From: Antedon mediterranea | Taxonomy: Eukaryota; Echinodermata; Crinoidea; Comatulida; Antedonidae | Direction of reading: 5' to 3' | DNA length: 64,000 nt | Assembly: GCF_964355755.1 (NCBI RefSeq) | Contig: NC_092673.1 | Location: 9,679,001 to 9,743,000 of the forward strand | In this document: piece by piece, positions 12,650 to 24,594 of the stretch | How positions within the stretch are numbered: position 1 is the stretch's first letter | How the letters are laid out: every line of letters starts with the position of its first letter | Made by a program: the position numbers and the translations under genes | Notes under the pieces: generated by a model | What the model was told of the DNA's origin: nothing | Databases searched by the model: none | What the model saw: the letters and a program-made list of their open reading frames with translations, nothing else

Positions 12650-13167
12650 CATTCTTTTATTCTATGTTTATTGGGTCATCTACAGTACATCAAGCCAAGC
12701 TGGTCCATTTGAGTTAGATGGCAATGTATCAGACGAGCATATAAATGAAAACCAGTCATGGGCAAAACAAATCTGCAAGATATACCCTAATAATATGTGT
12801 TATAATTACCATCAAATCTCACTCTGGCATTTACTACTTGTATTGTAGCCAAATGCGAAATCTAAGTAGGCTACGATCGTTTTGCCAATTGCGAGCGCGC
12901 TATTATTAGAGTGTCATTTCCGGCCAAAGGCCCCACCATGTAAGCTCAAATATGCGATGTTGGGTTGCGAGAATTCCCAAAATAGGATCATGGAGTCGTG
13001 GCAAAAAGGGTTGCAGAATGCTGATTTAATGGACAAAGGATTCGTCAAGCAAGTATACAATACATTTCATAAAAAATTACCTTTTTTATTCCAATTCGAA
13101 CATTAATTTAGCGATCAATCCTCCCACGGCGCCAGGCGTGTCGATCGCTGTGAGGAGGAATTTTATC
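12650..13167. other. Non-coding spacer with one unrecognised 74-codon frame
   Basis: A plus-strand frame at 12882-13106 shows no recognisable domain. Its flanks lack splice or promoter evidence, so it is not called a gene. Confidence 0.2.
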
Positions 13168-13333
13168 ATAAGGTTTATCGCAAATAGCTTCTACAATGCA
13201 TGATGGGAAGGGGTTGGGAGCAAACGTCACAACGTGTACGTACATGATTTGTTGTTTGTACGTACGCGTCGTGACGTTTGCTCCCAAATCCTTCCCACCA
13301 TACGTCGCGCACGCTATTTGCGATAAACCTTAT
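13168..13333. mobile_element. 166-bp full-hairpin MITE
   Basis: TIRs ATAAGGTTTATCGCAAATAGC-type at both ends, with the interior also self-complementary (GGGAGCAAACGTCAC... mirrored by GTGACGTTTGCTCCC), so nearly the whole element folds into one hairpin around a TACGTACATG..GTACGTACG centre. It is too small to code. Superfamily not assignable. Confidence 0.7.
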
Positions 13334-14811
13334 TGTTTTTAATAAGGCTGAGTAGGGCCTACACTAGCTAGCATTTTCGGTCGGTTGCAATTTATTTTAA
13401 TATTTTAATTACACCTGAACAAACAATATAAATAATAATCAGGGTTCGTAAATGTTTCAAAGAATACACAATTAGAAGTTTATTGTAACTATTTTATTTT
13501 AATTTTTTCCATATTTAGGCTCTGGGGTAGCACTAACATTTCATTTTGTTTAGCCATTTGGCGAAAGTCAAAATATTTTTTTTAGTCAAATCAGTTTATC
13601 TATAGCCAAAATGGCTAAAGTCAAATTTTATTAAATTTAGCCAAATGAATCGGTTTTTAGCCAAAATTTAAAATTGTTGAAATATAATGGTAAAAACATT
13701 TTAATCAATTTATCTATGTCAACAGGTCTATACACTGTTCCCTGAACATTTTTGTAAGGTATTGAGATAAAGAACCATACCTAAATCACTCTGTATGATT
13801 AAAAAAATAAATATTCTTTTTGTATTTTATTTTACATGATCAAAACAAATTGTTCAAATTGTTTTTAATCATACAGCATTCATACAGTTATCAATTTAAT
13901 AAGAAACATTTTACATTTTTCTGAAATCCCCTGAACGCTATGTTACTTTTGTTTTTTACGCTTGGCTGGTCATTTTTGTGTGACGGCTTCCATCGCGTAC
14001 CAGGCGAAAATCGTGTCCTAGACTTCACGGTCACTCAGCATCACCGCCGCGCAGCGGGTTAATGTTTTTAAATTGGGTATGCTCAAGAGGTGCGAAAGTG
14101 CACAACCGCCGGCCTAGGCCTACAAAATCATGTACAACAACGGTATATCAAGGCTGCGCCGAAGCGTTTCTGGCAGGGCGAGAAATTTATCCCGATTATT
14201 TATTTACACACAACACAACACAGAAGCCGGCGGCCGACACCCCACTCAGATGCACGTGTGTGTTTAGCTAAATCCCCGTTAGACTCTACCATTTCCCGCA
14301 TGTTGTTTTGTTTACACTGACGCACGAGGGAAGTTTATTACGGGTAAAATATGAAACTACATTAAATTGAAAGACTCTAAAATGCATAACGCATACATTT
14401 TTGATTTCGATAAGATTAAATTCATCGAAGATACTATAATGACATAACTAAGCCTAGACCAGGCCTGATCGACTGTAAACAATATCACCTCTAACCAGGC
14501 AATATCTTATATATGAACTTATATCAATTATATTCTTATTATTGTTTCTGAAAATGTTTTCATGAGATGAAATGATTCAAATTGTAATGATACATACAGT
14601 TTTTCTAAAAGTTGTTGAGTACATTCAGTTCTGAACAGATCCTTTACATCAAGCTGTCTAATCTTTTTTGCAAGTTGACGAACATGTCGACTCAATTTAT
14701 TGTACCTGTAAAAAAAATCCATTTCAGTACAGTATTATTACACCAGGTAGGAGTGAGATTTAATGAAAACCGCTTATCTCAGATTAATTGCATATTACTA
14801 TTTACGCCGTT
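13334..14811. other. Non-coding region
   Basis: About 13540-13720 is a low-complexity repeat of AGCCAAAAT/TAGTCAAAT words, partly shared with about 4300-4450. Overlapping frames at 14062-14320 (69 and 76 codons) show no domain and overlap each other, so neither is called. No other feature is seen. Confidence 0.3.
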
Positions 14812-14911
14812 GCTAAAGGTACGGTACCGTATCCATGCTTTTAAAAACTAAAGATACGGCAATTATCGAGGGCGCTTCCGTTTGCTAAAAGTACGGTAAA
14901 ATTGCATTCCT

Positions 14912-14990
14912 AAAACTCGTACCTAAATATAAAATTCGTTCCTAAATATAAAACTCGTTCCTAAATATTAAACTCCTTCCTAAATATTAA
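14912..14990. repeat. Four tandem copies of a 19-bp unit
   Basis: Units close to AAAACTCGTTCCTAAATAT occur at 14912, 14931, 14950 and 14969. They lie inside the GGTACGGTACC-ended element. Confidence 0.85.
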
Positions 14991-15049
14991 AAACCTAACC
15001 CTCTAAATAATCTCTCTTAAATTAAAAACTAAAAAAAAAAATAAAAAAA

Positions 15050-15124
15050 AGACGTCAAGAAGAGTATCGAACCTCCAACCCCTTAAGCCAAAGCCTCATC
15101 ACATGCCCACTAGGCTACACAGCT
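15050..15124 (-). ncRNA. tRNA-like pol III promoter segment
   Basis: On the minus strand a segment reads TAGCCTAGTGGGCATG, matching the tRNA A-box pattern, and about 35 nt later GGTTCGATACTC, close to the B box GGTTCGANNCC. The spacing and order are those of a tRNA or tRNA-derived SINE head. The T-arm and acceptor do not pair cleanly and there is no CCA-adjacent structure, so a working tRNA is unlikely. Its position inside a TIR element suggests a captured SINE head. Confidence 0.4.
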
Positions 15125-16189
15125 GGCTTGCAGGAAACCAATGCAATAACCTATTTGATTAACATCCACATTACATAGCGCCCTCCATAATTACCGTACC
15201 TTTAGTTTTTAAAAGTATGGATACGGTACCGTATCTTTAGCCATAACGTACTATTTAACCCTCTTATTACCATAGGAAGGTCTAGTGCAAACAAGCAAAA
15301 TAAAACCATAGTAACACACACAGTAAGAAATTTGCGATTCAAATGGCGACCAAAAATGGTTAACACGTATTTACAGTATTGCAATACTACCGTATATTTC
15401 GGTGTATAAGTCGCACTTTTGACACGCAAATTTGACCTCTAAATTAAGGGTGCGTCTTATACACCGAACATAAATGCCTCACCACACAGAGTGTACATAT
15501 CGTTACCTCGTTGGCTAGGCCTGAGTAGGCTAGGCCTAGCTACAGTGTACTAACGTAACGGCAACCTGCTTCTGCCTAGTTTTCAAGGAATTTTAGCGTG
15601 ATGTTATACTAAATATGATGAAAAGATTTGTTTATTATGGAGCTGTTTAAGGCGCTCCGGTAAAATTTCATTTGTAAACGTTTACGATTGGAATAGTATT
15701 TATTTATAGTTATACGCACGATCGCCGTACCCCCAGCGCAAGCCCTTCTTGGCGGCGGCCACATGTTGTACGGTATTCGACTAGTATATTCGCCAGGTGA
15801 TTATAGCATGGACCTAGCGTACACACTTCTCGGATACATAGATACTAATCGAATACGATTGTCCGTGAAAACGTGCGCCCTCTCGAAATGATCGAGCGAG
15901 GCTAGCCCACACACGAGCGTGTTACACACACGGTCATGCACTCGATGTTGCGGGTGCGAAACTCATGAATAACAAGTTAGAAACAACTTGTTGAGGCCCC
16001 GGTTGAGGCTGGGCGCGGCCGAGTCTAGGTAAGAAAAAACCTAAATAAAGGACGCTGTTGTAGATATAACAAAATATATTATTACAATAATATTGATTAC
16101 AATTTTTAAAAAAACATTGTTCTGATGAAATATAAGGTGCGTCTTATACATCGACGATATAAAAAATACCGATATTTTACTCTCAGTTA

Positions 16190-19100
16190 TAGGCTAGTCA
16201 ATCTAGCATTTTGAGTGAAACAAATTGCAACCAGAGATTTTTTTTTTTAAATGGTTACATATGATAAGGTGATTATTTTTTGAGCATCACACCTCTGACA
16301 CTCATCCCGAAGGTATGCAAATTAGCTTAAATATGCAAATTAGGGTGAAATTACAGGGTTACCATATCTTAAAAACTACTAATCGTAGACAGTTCATTTT
16401 TGCACAGTCTGGTTCAGAATATATATATTTATATTTGCTCTAATGAGACATTTTACATAAAAATGTCCGGAAGTACCAAATTTTGACCCTTGACCCCATT
16501 TCTCAATATTTACATAAATATGTGATTAAAATGTCTGTAGAGACTTTATTTTGGACTCAATGACTTGGATATTGTTTTTCAATACCCACCATAGAACTGT
16601 ATTATAATTCCTAAAATCACAACTTCGTCATGCACTTCGAAAGTATGCAAATTAGTAGTACAAGTAATATTAAATATGCAAATTAGGGAGTGAAATTACA
16701 GCGTTGCCATATCTCGAAAACCGCTAATGCTAGAGTGTTGATTTTTTCACTAAAATATTTAAAATGTATATATTTATATTTGCTGTAATGAGACATTTTA
16801 CAAAAAATGCCCGGAACTATGACATTTGACCCTCGACCCCATTTCTCAATATTGCATATTATAATGAAAACTAAAATGTCTGTAGAGACTTTGTTTTGCC
16901 CTCAAATGACTCGGATACAGGTTTCTAATAGCCAACATAGGAATGTTTAGTAAATCTCAAAATCACACCTGTATCACTCACCTTCAAAGTATGCAAATTA
17001 TTAGTACAAGTTACATGAAATATGCAAATTAGGGGGTGAAATTACAGGTTCCTATATGTATCGAAAACCGCTAAGGTAGAGAGTTGATTTTTTCAAAAAC
17101 TTGTTCAGAATGTACATATTTATATTTGCTCTAATGAAACATTTTACGAAAAAATGACCGGAAATACAACAATTGACCCTTGACCCTATTTATCAATGTT
17201 TGCATACATAATGCGACTAAAATGTCTGTAGATAATTTTTTTGGACTGAAGTGACTCGGATACAGTTTTCCTATTGTCAGCATAGGACCGCTTTGTAATT
17301 CCCAAAATCACATCTTTGTCAAATACCTTGAAAGTATGCAAATTATTAGTACAAGTTACATGAAATATGCAAATTAGGGGTGAAATTACAGTCTTCCCAT
17401 ATCTCGAAAACCATTAATGCTAGAGAGTTGATTTGAATTCAGAGTTGATTCAGAATGTACATATTATTTATATTCGCTGTAATGAAACATTTTACGCAAA
17501 AATTGTCATGATTGAATTATGACATTTGACCCTTGACCCTATTTCTCAATATTTTCATATAATTCAACTAAAATATCTGTACAGACTGTTTTGGCCTCAA
17601 ATGACTCAGATACAGGTTTTCTATAGCCAGCATAGAACTGTTAGTAATTCTCAAAATCACACCTTTGTTACTTCCCTAGAAAATATGCAAATTAGTAGTA
17701 CAAGAGGTGAAAGTTGCCATATCTCTATCGGTCATTAGCGTTTTTCGAGATACATAAGGCTATAATTTGCATATTTCATATAACTTGTACTAATAATTTG
17801 CATACTTTCGAGTTGCTTGAATTTTTGGAATTACTAAACGATCCTATACTGGCTATATAAAACCTGTATCCAAGTCATTTGAGGCCAAAACAAAGTCTGT
17901 ACATACATTTTAGTTACATTATATGCAAATATTGAGAAATAGGTTCGAGGGTCAAATGTCATACTTTCGATAATTGTTTTTTCAATAATGACCCAGATAC
18001 AGGTTTTCTATAGCCAGCATAGAACTGTTTAGTAATTCTCAAAATCACACCTCTGTTACTTCGCTTGAAAGTATGCAAATCAGTAGTACTAGAAAGTTGC
18101 CATATCTCTCTCTCTCTCGGTCATTAGCGTTTTCGAGATACATAAGGCAATTCACTGTAATTTGCATATTTCATATAGCTTGTACTACTAATTTGCATCC
18201 TTTCGAGGTGCTTGACTTATACTGGCTATATAAAACCTGTATCCGAGTCATTTGAGGCTAAAACAATGTCTGTACATACATTTTAGTTGCATTATGCAAA
18301 TATTGAGAAATAATAATAATAATATCCTGGATTTATATAGCGCCTAATGTTGTGAAACCTCTAAGCGCTGTACATAAACTAATACGAAAAAAGGGAATTC
18401 CAACCATGCCAAAATGAAGGCGTGATTTTGGGAATTACAAAGCGGTCCTATGCTGACTATAGGAAACATGTATCCGAGTTATTTGAGTCCAAAACAAAGT
18501 CTCTACAGACGCATTATGTATGCAAACATTGATAAATGGGGTCGAGGGTCAATTGTTGTATTTCCGATCATTTTTTCGTAAAATGTTTCATTAGAGTAAA
18601 TATAAATATGTACATTCTGAACAAGTTATTGGAAAAATCAACTCTCTAGCCTTAGTGGTTTTCGATATATAGGAACCTTTAATTTCACCCTCTAATTTGC
18701 ATATTTCATGTAACTTGTACTAATAATTTGCATACTTTGGAGGTGAGTGATACAGGTGTGATTTTGAGATCTACTAAACAGTCCTATGTTGGCTATTAGA
18801 AACCTGTATCGGAGTCATTTGAGGGCAAAACAAAGTCTCTACAGACATTTTAGTTTCATTTATATGTGCAATATTGAGAAATGGGGTCGAGGGTCAAATG
18901 TCATACTTCCGGTCAATTTTTTGTAAAATGTTTCATTGGAGCAAATAGAAATATGTACATTTTGAATACGGCTGTGAAAAAATCAGCTCTCTAGCATTAG
19001 TGGTTTTCGAGATATAGGACAACTGTAATTTTTTCCCCTTATTTGCATATTTTATTTAAATTGTACTACTAATTTGCATACTTTCGAGGTGTGTGACAAA

Positions 19101-19546
19101 GGTGTGATTTTGGGAATTACAAAGTGATCCTATGCTGGTTATTAGGAACCTATGTCTGGGTCATTTGAGGGCAAAATAAAGTCTCTACAGACATTTTAGT
19201 CACATTGTATATGCAAACATTGGGAAATGGGGTTGAAGGTCAAATGTTGTACTTCCGGTCATTTTTTCGTAAAATGTTTCATTAGAGTAAATATAAATAT
19301 ATACATTTTGAATAGATCAGTGAAAATATCAACTCTCTCGGACTAGTAGTTTTTGAGATATGGTAACCCTGTAATTTCACCCTAATTTGCATATTTAAGC
19401 TAATTTGCATATCATCGGGATGAGTGACAGAGGTGTGATGCTCAAATTTTGATCTCCTCATCATATATGACCATTTAAAAAAGAAAAATCTCTGTTTGCA
19501 ATTTGTTTCACTTTGGGCTGTTTTTTTTGCTAGATTGACTAGCCTA
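16190..19546. mobile_element. Foldback (palindromic) element with satellite-like arms
   Basis: 3,357 bp with perfect 19-bp TIRs TAGGCTAGTCAATCTAGCA and a TTA duplication (16187-16189, 19547-19549). The TTA duplication fits PIF/Harbinger-type integration, but no transposase is encoded. The left arm carries about four direct repeats of 330-348 bp (TATGCAAATTA anchors at about 16313, 16645, 16989, 17335 and 17683). The right arm carries the same unit in inverted orientation (about 17790, 18180, 18715, 19060, 19385). Each unit holds ATATATATTTATATT, TAATGAGACATTTTAC and TTGACCCTTGACCCCATTT blocks. The centre, about 17.7-18.3 kb, has a smaller duplication. Confidence 0.7.
18308..18400 (-). mobile_element. 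LINE/SINE 3' tail fragment with (ATT)n
   Basis: On the minus strand: AGCGCTTAGAGG ... GGCGCTATATAAATCC followed by (TTA)n. The AGCGC..GCGCTATATAAAT words plus a trinucleotide tail also occur at the 3' ends near 21.56 and 55.6 kb, where L2/CR1-type C-terminal coding sequence precedes them. It sits inside the right arm of the foldback element. Confidence 0.5.
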
Positions 19547-19597
19547 TTAGGGGATGCGTCTTATACACAGGTGTGACTTATACACCGAAATATACGG

Positions 19598-20034
19598 TAT
19601 ATCTAAAGGTTTTAAGTTTATCCCCCAAGGGCACATCAATTTAAGTACTTATGTTAAACCAAATAGTTATACTGTTAAAGACAGATATTCATTCATCATT
19701 CATTCATTCATCACAACGTATAATAATTAGGTGATATGGATGAAAATTTATAATTACTAATTAAATTGAGTTAGATAATTAGTTATTGACAATTAAAACG
19801 AATTTAGGTTCAACAATTTGCTCCAAATAGGGGTGTTTTCCGATCATGGTATACACTGTCTAATGGATGTCCATCTTGAAAAATACCCACACACAACAAT
19901 ATGAGGTTGAACAGCTCGAGTACAGCATCATATTGTTGAAGACAGGCCGATTTTCTTTAAAAAATACTATTTTGATAGATTTAATATCTTCCCATATTCG
20001 ATCAAGTACAGATAACTCTTTGTTATTGTATTGG
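19598..20034. repeat. Dispersed repeat (partner at 43.27-43.57 kb)
   Basis: About 19745-19995 matches about 43270-43567 with few differences, including GGGGTGTTTTCCGATC and GTATACACTGTCTAATGG. The 43 kb copy carries about 70-90 extra bases in the middle. There is no coding potential. An ATTCATTC microsatellite lies near 19690. Confidence 0.55.
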
Positions 20035-20405
20035 ATCATTTTTTATTCTGTCTTCCTTTTTTGTAGCATTACTTTTAAAACGTGTAAACAGAACATATCG
20101 TAACTTTGTCAACATATCGACATTTACGTGAAGTTTTGCACCTCCTATTTTTTTACGTCAGAGTTGCGCAACATGCCTTGCGCGGGATTTATGAATATCA
20201 ATGATTGATCATAGAATAAAAACCAAAAGTCATTTTGTATTGGCATTTGGTGAAAATTTAATTCATATCAAGAGTCAACTTTCTGTGGATTAAAAATGGC
20301 ATATTTCACACTTCTTCAGGTCATAATGGCATAATCTTTTTTGTGCGCAAAATTCTAACATATGATGTGCACGTGATTTGTCGTTCGTATAACTAACCAA
20401 TCTAG
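20035..20405 (+). mobile_element. Helitron-like remnant (H5)
   Basis: Shares GTAAACA.AACAT...ACTTTGTCAACAT.T.GACATT...GTTGCGCAAC order with the 5' part of H2 and ends with CTAG-T at 20402-20406. The hairpin before CTAG is degraded. Confidence 0.45.
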
Positions 20406-20960
20406 TTATTTATATTATACTTATTTCTTTTTCCCCCAATTTTGTTGTCTTGCATATCTCTAAAACTTGTAAACATAACATTTTATAACTTTGTCAACAT
20501 ATGGACATTAACGTGAACTTGTGCACCTCCTATTTTTTTAATGTCACGAGTTGCGCAAATGACTTGCATGCGATTTTATGAATTTTTATGAAAGATCATA
20601 GATTAAAAACCAAGCTTAATTTTTTATTGACACTTTGTGAAAATTTAAGTCATATCAATGGCAAACTTTCTGTAGATTAAAAATGGCATGTTTCACAAAA
20701 AGTTACGTGCGCACCATGCATTTAAAATTATAAAATGCGCAAAAATAATTTCAACTTTCTACGCGGATCATGATATTTTGTGCATGTAAAAAAAATTGCG
20801 TGTACAAAGTATGAAAATCATGTTTTTTCTCTCTTGAATTATGATTTTTTTTTGGTCTTAGTGCTTTTTGCGCTCATTTTTTCCAAACGTCTAAAAAATA
20901 TCCAAAAAGTTCCCGTCTTTAAATAATTCGTAACTTTTGAATCAGTGTACGAATTGACTT
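20406..20960 (+). mobile_element. Helitron-like remnant (H6), tandem to H5
   Basis: Starts immediately after the CTAGT of H5 and repeats the same 5' sequence (TTGTAAACATAACATTTTAT...CTTTGTCAACATATGGACATT), then the internal TACGTGCGCAC and CTACGCG words. The 3' end is lost. Confidence 0.45.
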
Positions 20961-21560
20961 CTATTTTTCTGCATTGCATAGAATGTAATATGTATTTATT
21001 TAAGTAAGATTATTAATATTGACACAGGTAGTCATTTCTGAAATACAATATAAAATATTGTTAAAAATGTAAAAAAAAATTTATTGTGTTAAAAAACTGT
21101 GTTGGTATTGTTTCTTTTCATTAAATATTATTTTTCGTAAGTACCGGTATACATTTTTTTTATAATTCTAGAATTTAAATTTTTAATTATAATCACAAAT
21201 ATTATTTTTATTGATTTCCGAACCGCTAAAAATAAGAATTAAGCCCGTGCTTATTATGTGTTCGATTCCATTTGAGCGCCGGGCCAGGCGTAGACTTATC
21301 CTTTTATTTAGAGTCCTCCTTTTTAACTCGCATTAAATATTTAATAACCATAGATTAAAAATAAATATATATAAACCCTTAAACAAGATGTTACCAGACA
21401 TATAATTTTATTTCACATGGGTACATAAAATTCTTCCGCAGTATGTTGATTCCAGTCAACCAATCAAAAGGCCAGAATCCAAATTCGACTGAGCCCTCAC
21501 AGACTCTCTTTTCCCAGACGATTTTTGGGTCCAGCAGCTTGGACCTATCAATTAGTCATG
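20961..21560. other. Non-coding spacer with dispersed repeat
   Basis: About 21130-21425 resembles about 2400-2790 (see there). Nothing else is recognised. Confidence 0.3.
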
Positions 21561-21562
21561 TT

Positions 21563-21840
21563 AATAATAATAATAAATGAGAACTTATATAGCGCCGGTA
21601 TCCTCCACCCATGTGGCGCTCATGGCGCTTTGTGCATTAACAACGTGCGAGAACATCAGCAAATAGCGACGTCTTTAGGTTGGTCTTGAAACTGTTTAGA
21701 CTAGTTGAGCATTTAACTGTTGCTGGTAAGCTGTTCCATACACTTGCGGCCGCAACGTAAAAAGATCTCTGACCCCACTGATTTTTCGCTCTACGCTTTA
21801 TATTGATGACATAATAAAAATTAAAATTTGTGTAACTCAT
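21563..21840 (-). mobile_element. LINE 3' end, L2/CR1-type C-terminus
   Basis: The minus-strand frame contains WGQRSFYVAAASVWNSLP and FKTNLKTSLF, the conserved tail (R.F..A...WN.LP ... FK..LK..LF) of ORF2 in L2/CR1-type LINEs. It is followed by a short 3' UTR with GCGCTATATAAGTTCTC and a (ATT)n tail at 21563-21577. It is 5'-truncated just upstream of the motif, the usual outcome of incomplete target-primed reverse transcription. Confidence 0.75.
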
Positions 21841-22159
21841 GTGAAAGAGAATTGATTGAGAAAGAACATATTAAAATCTAGGAGAAAATAGGGAACGCAT
21901 TAGCGCGATGTGCTCTAAATTGGAATAACTAGTACAAAATAGAAGAAAAAAAATATATTTTTTAAATTATATAATCCATAACGAATACATTTTAAAAAAT
22001 GGGTGTAACAAGCCATCCTGAGGAGCTATAACTGATTAAAAATAGGTATAGGTAGGCACAAATTTGCTTTAAATTACACTATTCTTTAGCACACGATTAT
22101 TAAGTTTAACGTACACTGTGCATCGTTATTTTTTTTATTAAAGTTCATCAAAATAATAA
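21841..22159. other. Non-coding spacer
   Basis: AT-rich; nothing recognised. Confidence 0.3.
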
Positions 22160-22660
22160 AATCTACTACAGAAGGTATGAAAAACAAAAATTAATTGCAA
22201 AAACCATTTTTCTATGCTTTTTACGAGCTGTGCGCACAAGTGCGGGTGCAAAACAAAAAGAATATGTCGTAGGAGATGTTTTTTGTATCGCCGTTTTAGT
22301 GGTTCCAAAATTCCCTAATCCATTGGTTGGATACACTGGTTGCATTTGGTGGTAAATATTCCACCCAGACATTTCCATCTTCTGAAACAAGGTCCTTATT
22401 CGATGGATGTGATGGTGCATTGTCCAGTAGGAGCAGGATCTTGTATGGGACATTGTTTTCCTGACACCATCTACGAACAGTCGGAACAAACTCTTTATGG
22501 AACCATTGCTTAATTTTGATGCATCCATTCAAGCTTTGTGTTGGTTGTAATACCTTACTGGAAGGCTGGACATGTCATCGTTCTTGTAGCAACAAGGTTT
22601 TTTTGAATTGTGGATAAATATAGACTGCCTGGATCGTTTCGAAACCATGGCTAAAATGAA
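22160..22660 (-). pseudogene. Tigger/Jerky-type (pogo clade) DDE transposase remnant
   Basis: On the minus strand, frames at 22296-22532 and 22166-22528 carry the DDE_1-superfamily pattern of Tigger/Jerky/CENP-B-like transposases: SSLPVRYYN upstream, then KQWFHKEFVP, ILLLLDNAPSHP (with the second catalytic Asp), VWVEYLPPNATSVS, and then QPMD in another frame. The MDQ position, which carries the third catalytic region, has a stop codon after MD, and a frameshift separates NATSVS from QPMD. The N-terminal DNA-binding domains and first catalytic region are not visible. It is a dead fragment of about 150 codons. Such enzymes cut at TA, and TA-flanked elements are present in the window, but no shared TIR links them. 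Confidence 0.85.
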
Positions 22661-24594
22661 ATGACTTGCCCAAAGTCGCTATAAGCTAAACGGATGCTCC
22701 TCCCCATCGTCAATTAATTAATAAAAAAATATTTGTGAACATAAACAATTATCATTTTAAACAAAGCCTAGCTGTTAAATAAAACAATCTAGAATTAAAT
22801 GTTTATTCCTTTATCGGGGTTTTATTAAACATGACGGTAAAATAAAAAACAACTGATAGCATCCAATACACACATTCTTTAGTGATTTATATCGTATAAG
22901 TCGAAGTCACAAATCACGCTAAAAAAGCTGATGAAACGTACGTAATTCGATAAACAAATGACAGAGGAAATAATGTGGGACCATATTGGTTCTCTCAAGC
23001 AGGTTGTATAGTATAGGCGGCGTCATACAACTCGCGCTAGTGTATAGTGTATGAGTTGTTTCAGAGTTGAGAACTTGAGCGGCGTTTTGTGACTACCCAT
23101 TTTGTGCCAGACAATAATAAATAAACAATGGATACCGATTTCGAATAAGAACCGAAATGTATTTATTACACTGTACGTTTTCGTATTGTTTCCGGCTTAA
23201 ACCATAAAAGAAAATAGAGTTTATCATTGCCGATAAAAGAGGCTTAGCATTTATTGGGCCTAGCTAGCTAGCTAGCTAAGCAAACTCAATTCAAGAAGAC
23301 TCATCGCGTGGGCCGCGATCGCGACAGGGCAGGGTATAGGCCTAGACATAACGCGGCTAGTGAGTGAACCTAGGCCTAGAATTTTTTTGGCAAATCTGTA
23401 GTGTAAGTCGAAGTTCGCGTAACTCAAATTTTTATACTGGTCCTATTAGATTCGACTTAGGCGGAGTCGACTGTATAAGGAACATAAAAAGGTATGTAGA
23501 ACGTTTAATCATCGAAATAATGACGTTATCGTTCGTCGGTCAATGACGTCATCACTCAAAGAGCGTTCGTAAAATAGAAGGTTCATAAATGAGAAGGTCG
23601 ACTGTATTTATAAAATATATGCAATATATATCTATAATATAATAATATATAAAATATATCAGTTCTTACTAAAAGGATAATTATAATCGTTTATTTGCTA
23701 ATCGCCCGAGAACCGCACCATTTACCCTAGTGCGTCCTATACAAATTAGCGCGACCAAAATAAAACGCGACCGATATCAAACGTAACTAATATGATAAAA
23801 AGAGTATCTAGCAGCGCTCCATACAAAATACCGGATGTTGATTTTATCGCGACAGATTTCAAGCGCTACCGATGTCATCCGACACCTGAGTAAGCCAAAA
23901 TTTGGGTTCGAGTTGGCATGGAATGGGTACGGGTTGACCTGTAGATGTGTGACTGAAACGGCCACCAAAATTTTCTATGGGACGCCAATACCGCCACAGC
24001 TACAACAAGCCAATGCAGTATTATAAACGTACAGTAAAGCCTATGAAACCATGATGGAGGAACAAATAATTGAAACCAACTAATGTTTAAGAATAAAATC
24101 AAAGAATAAACGTATTTTTTAGTTAAGTTTTTATTAAAATAATATTTATTATAAGAATTCACCATTCTAAATTTATTTAATGTATTCAAACAAATACTGT
24201 ATCATTTATTGAAGTTGAAATAGGCAAAACAAATACGAATGTACTGTAATAATATTAATATATGTTATGTAGTAAAGCTATTACTTTATTATAGTATAGG
24301 TCTATAGTGAATTCAATAACATATGAAAATGTGGAATCATATTCAAACATTCTAACATGCCAATAAAGCATTTTAAATAAAGTTGTGTCCTATTGTTTTA
24401 CTATTATGTGTATCAACAACACCTTCGCGGGGCTAATTGTTTTGAATTTATGTTAGATGTTAGCGCATTAACCGCGCCTAATCACATTTTCTGTGGAGCC
24501 CCGAGTATCGGCGTCATCTAACATACATAAAGACAATAATCTATTATTTGCACAGAAATGCCACGCACTTTTTGGTGCTTGAGTTTTCGTTAAA
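22661..24594. other. Non-coding region upstream of the MULE-like gene
   Basis: Contains a (CTAG)n-like run at about 23261-23279, AT-rich dinucleotide tracts near 23600-23660, and no recognised coding region. The overlapping short frames at 23777-24189 have no domain. The promoter of the gene starting at about 24.6 kb should lie here, but I see no decisive element. Confidence 0.3.

Larger units (their letters stand above)
14812..15242. mobile_element. TIR element with GGTACGGTACCGTATCC ends
   Basis: About 431 bp with TIRs of about 66 bp beginning GCTAAAGGTACGGTACCGTA, each carrying an internal palindrome (TACGGTACCGTA), and running inward to AATTAT.GAGGGCGC. Inside are a 19-bp tandem repeat and a tRNA-like segment. 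A related fragment at about 34310-34390 abuts the broken 3' side of the CR1-like LINE. The target duplication is not clear. Confidence 0.65.
15390..19597 (-). mobile_element. Non-autonomous DNA transposon, TA target site (copy 2, interrupted)
   Basis: Inverted copy of the 3235-4064 element: 15390-16189 plus 19550-19597, flanked by TA. It is split by a 3,357-bp foldback element. Removing the insertion and one TTA restores the continuous order seen in copy 1 (..CTCAGTTA then GGGG.TGCGTC), so the interruption is a clean insertion. Several substitutions separate the copies. Confidence 0.75.

Noticed and set aside
14062-14320. Two overlapping plus-strand frames of 69 and 76 codons
   Set aside because: They overlap in different frames, show no domain and lie in repeat-like GC-richer DNA; chance openness.
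22740-23360. Possible promoter or CpG-rich start for the MULE-like gene
   Set aside because: Too far upstream and without consistent core elements; cannot be supported from sequence alone.
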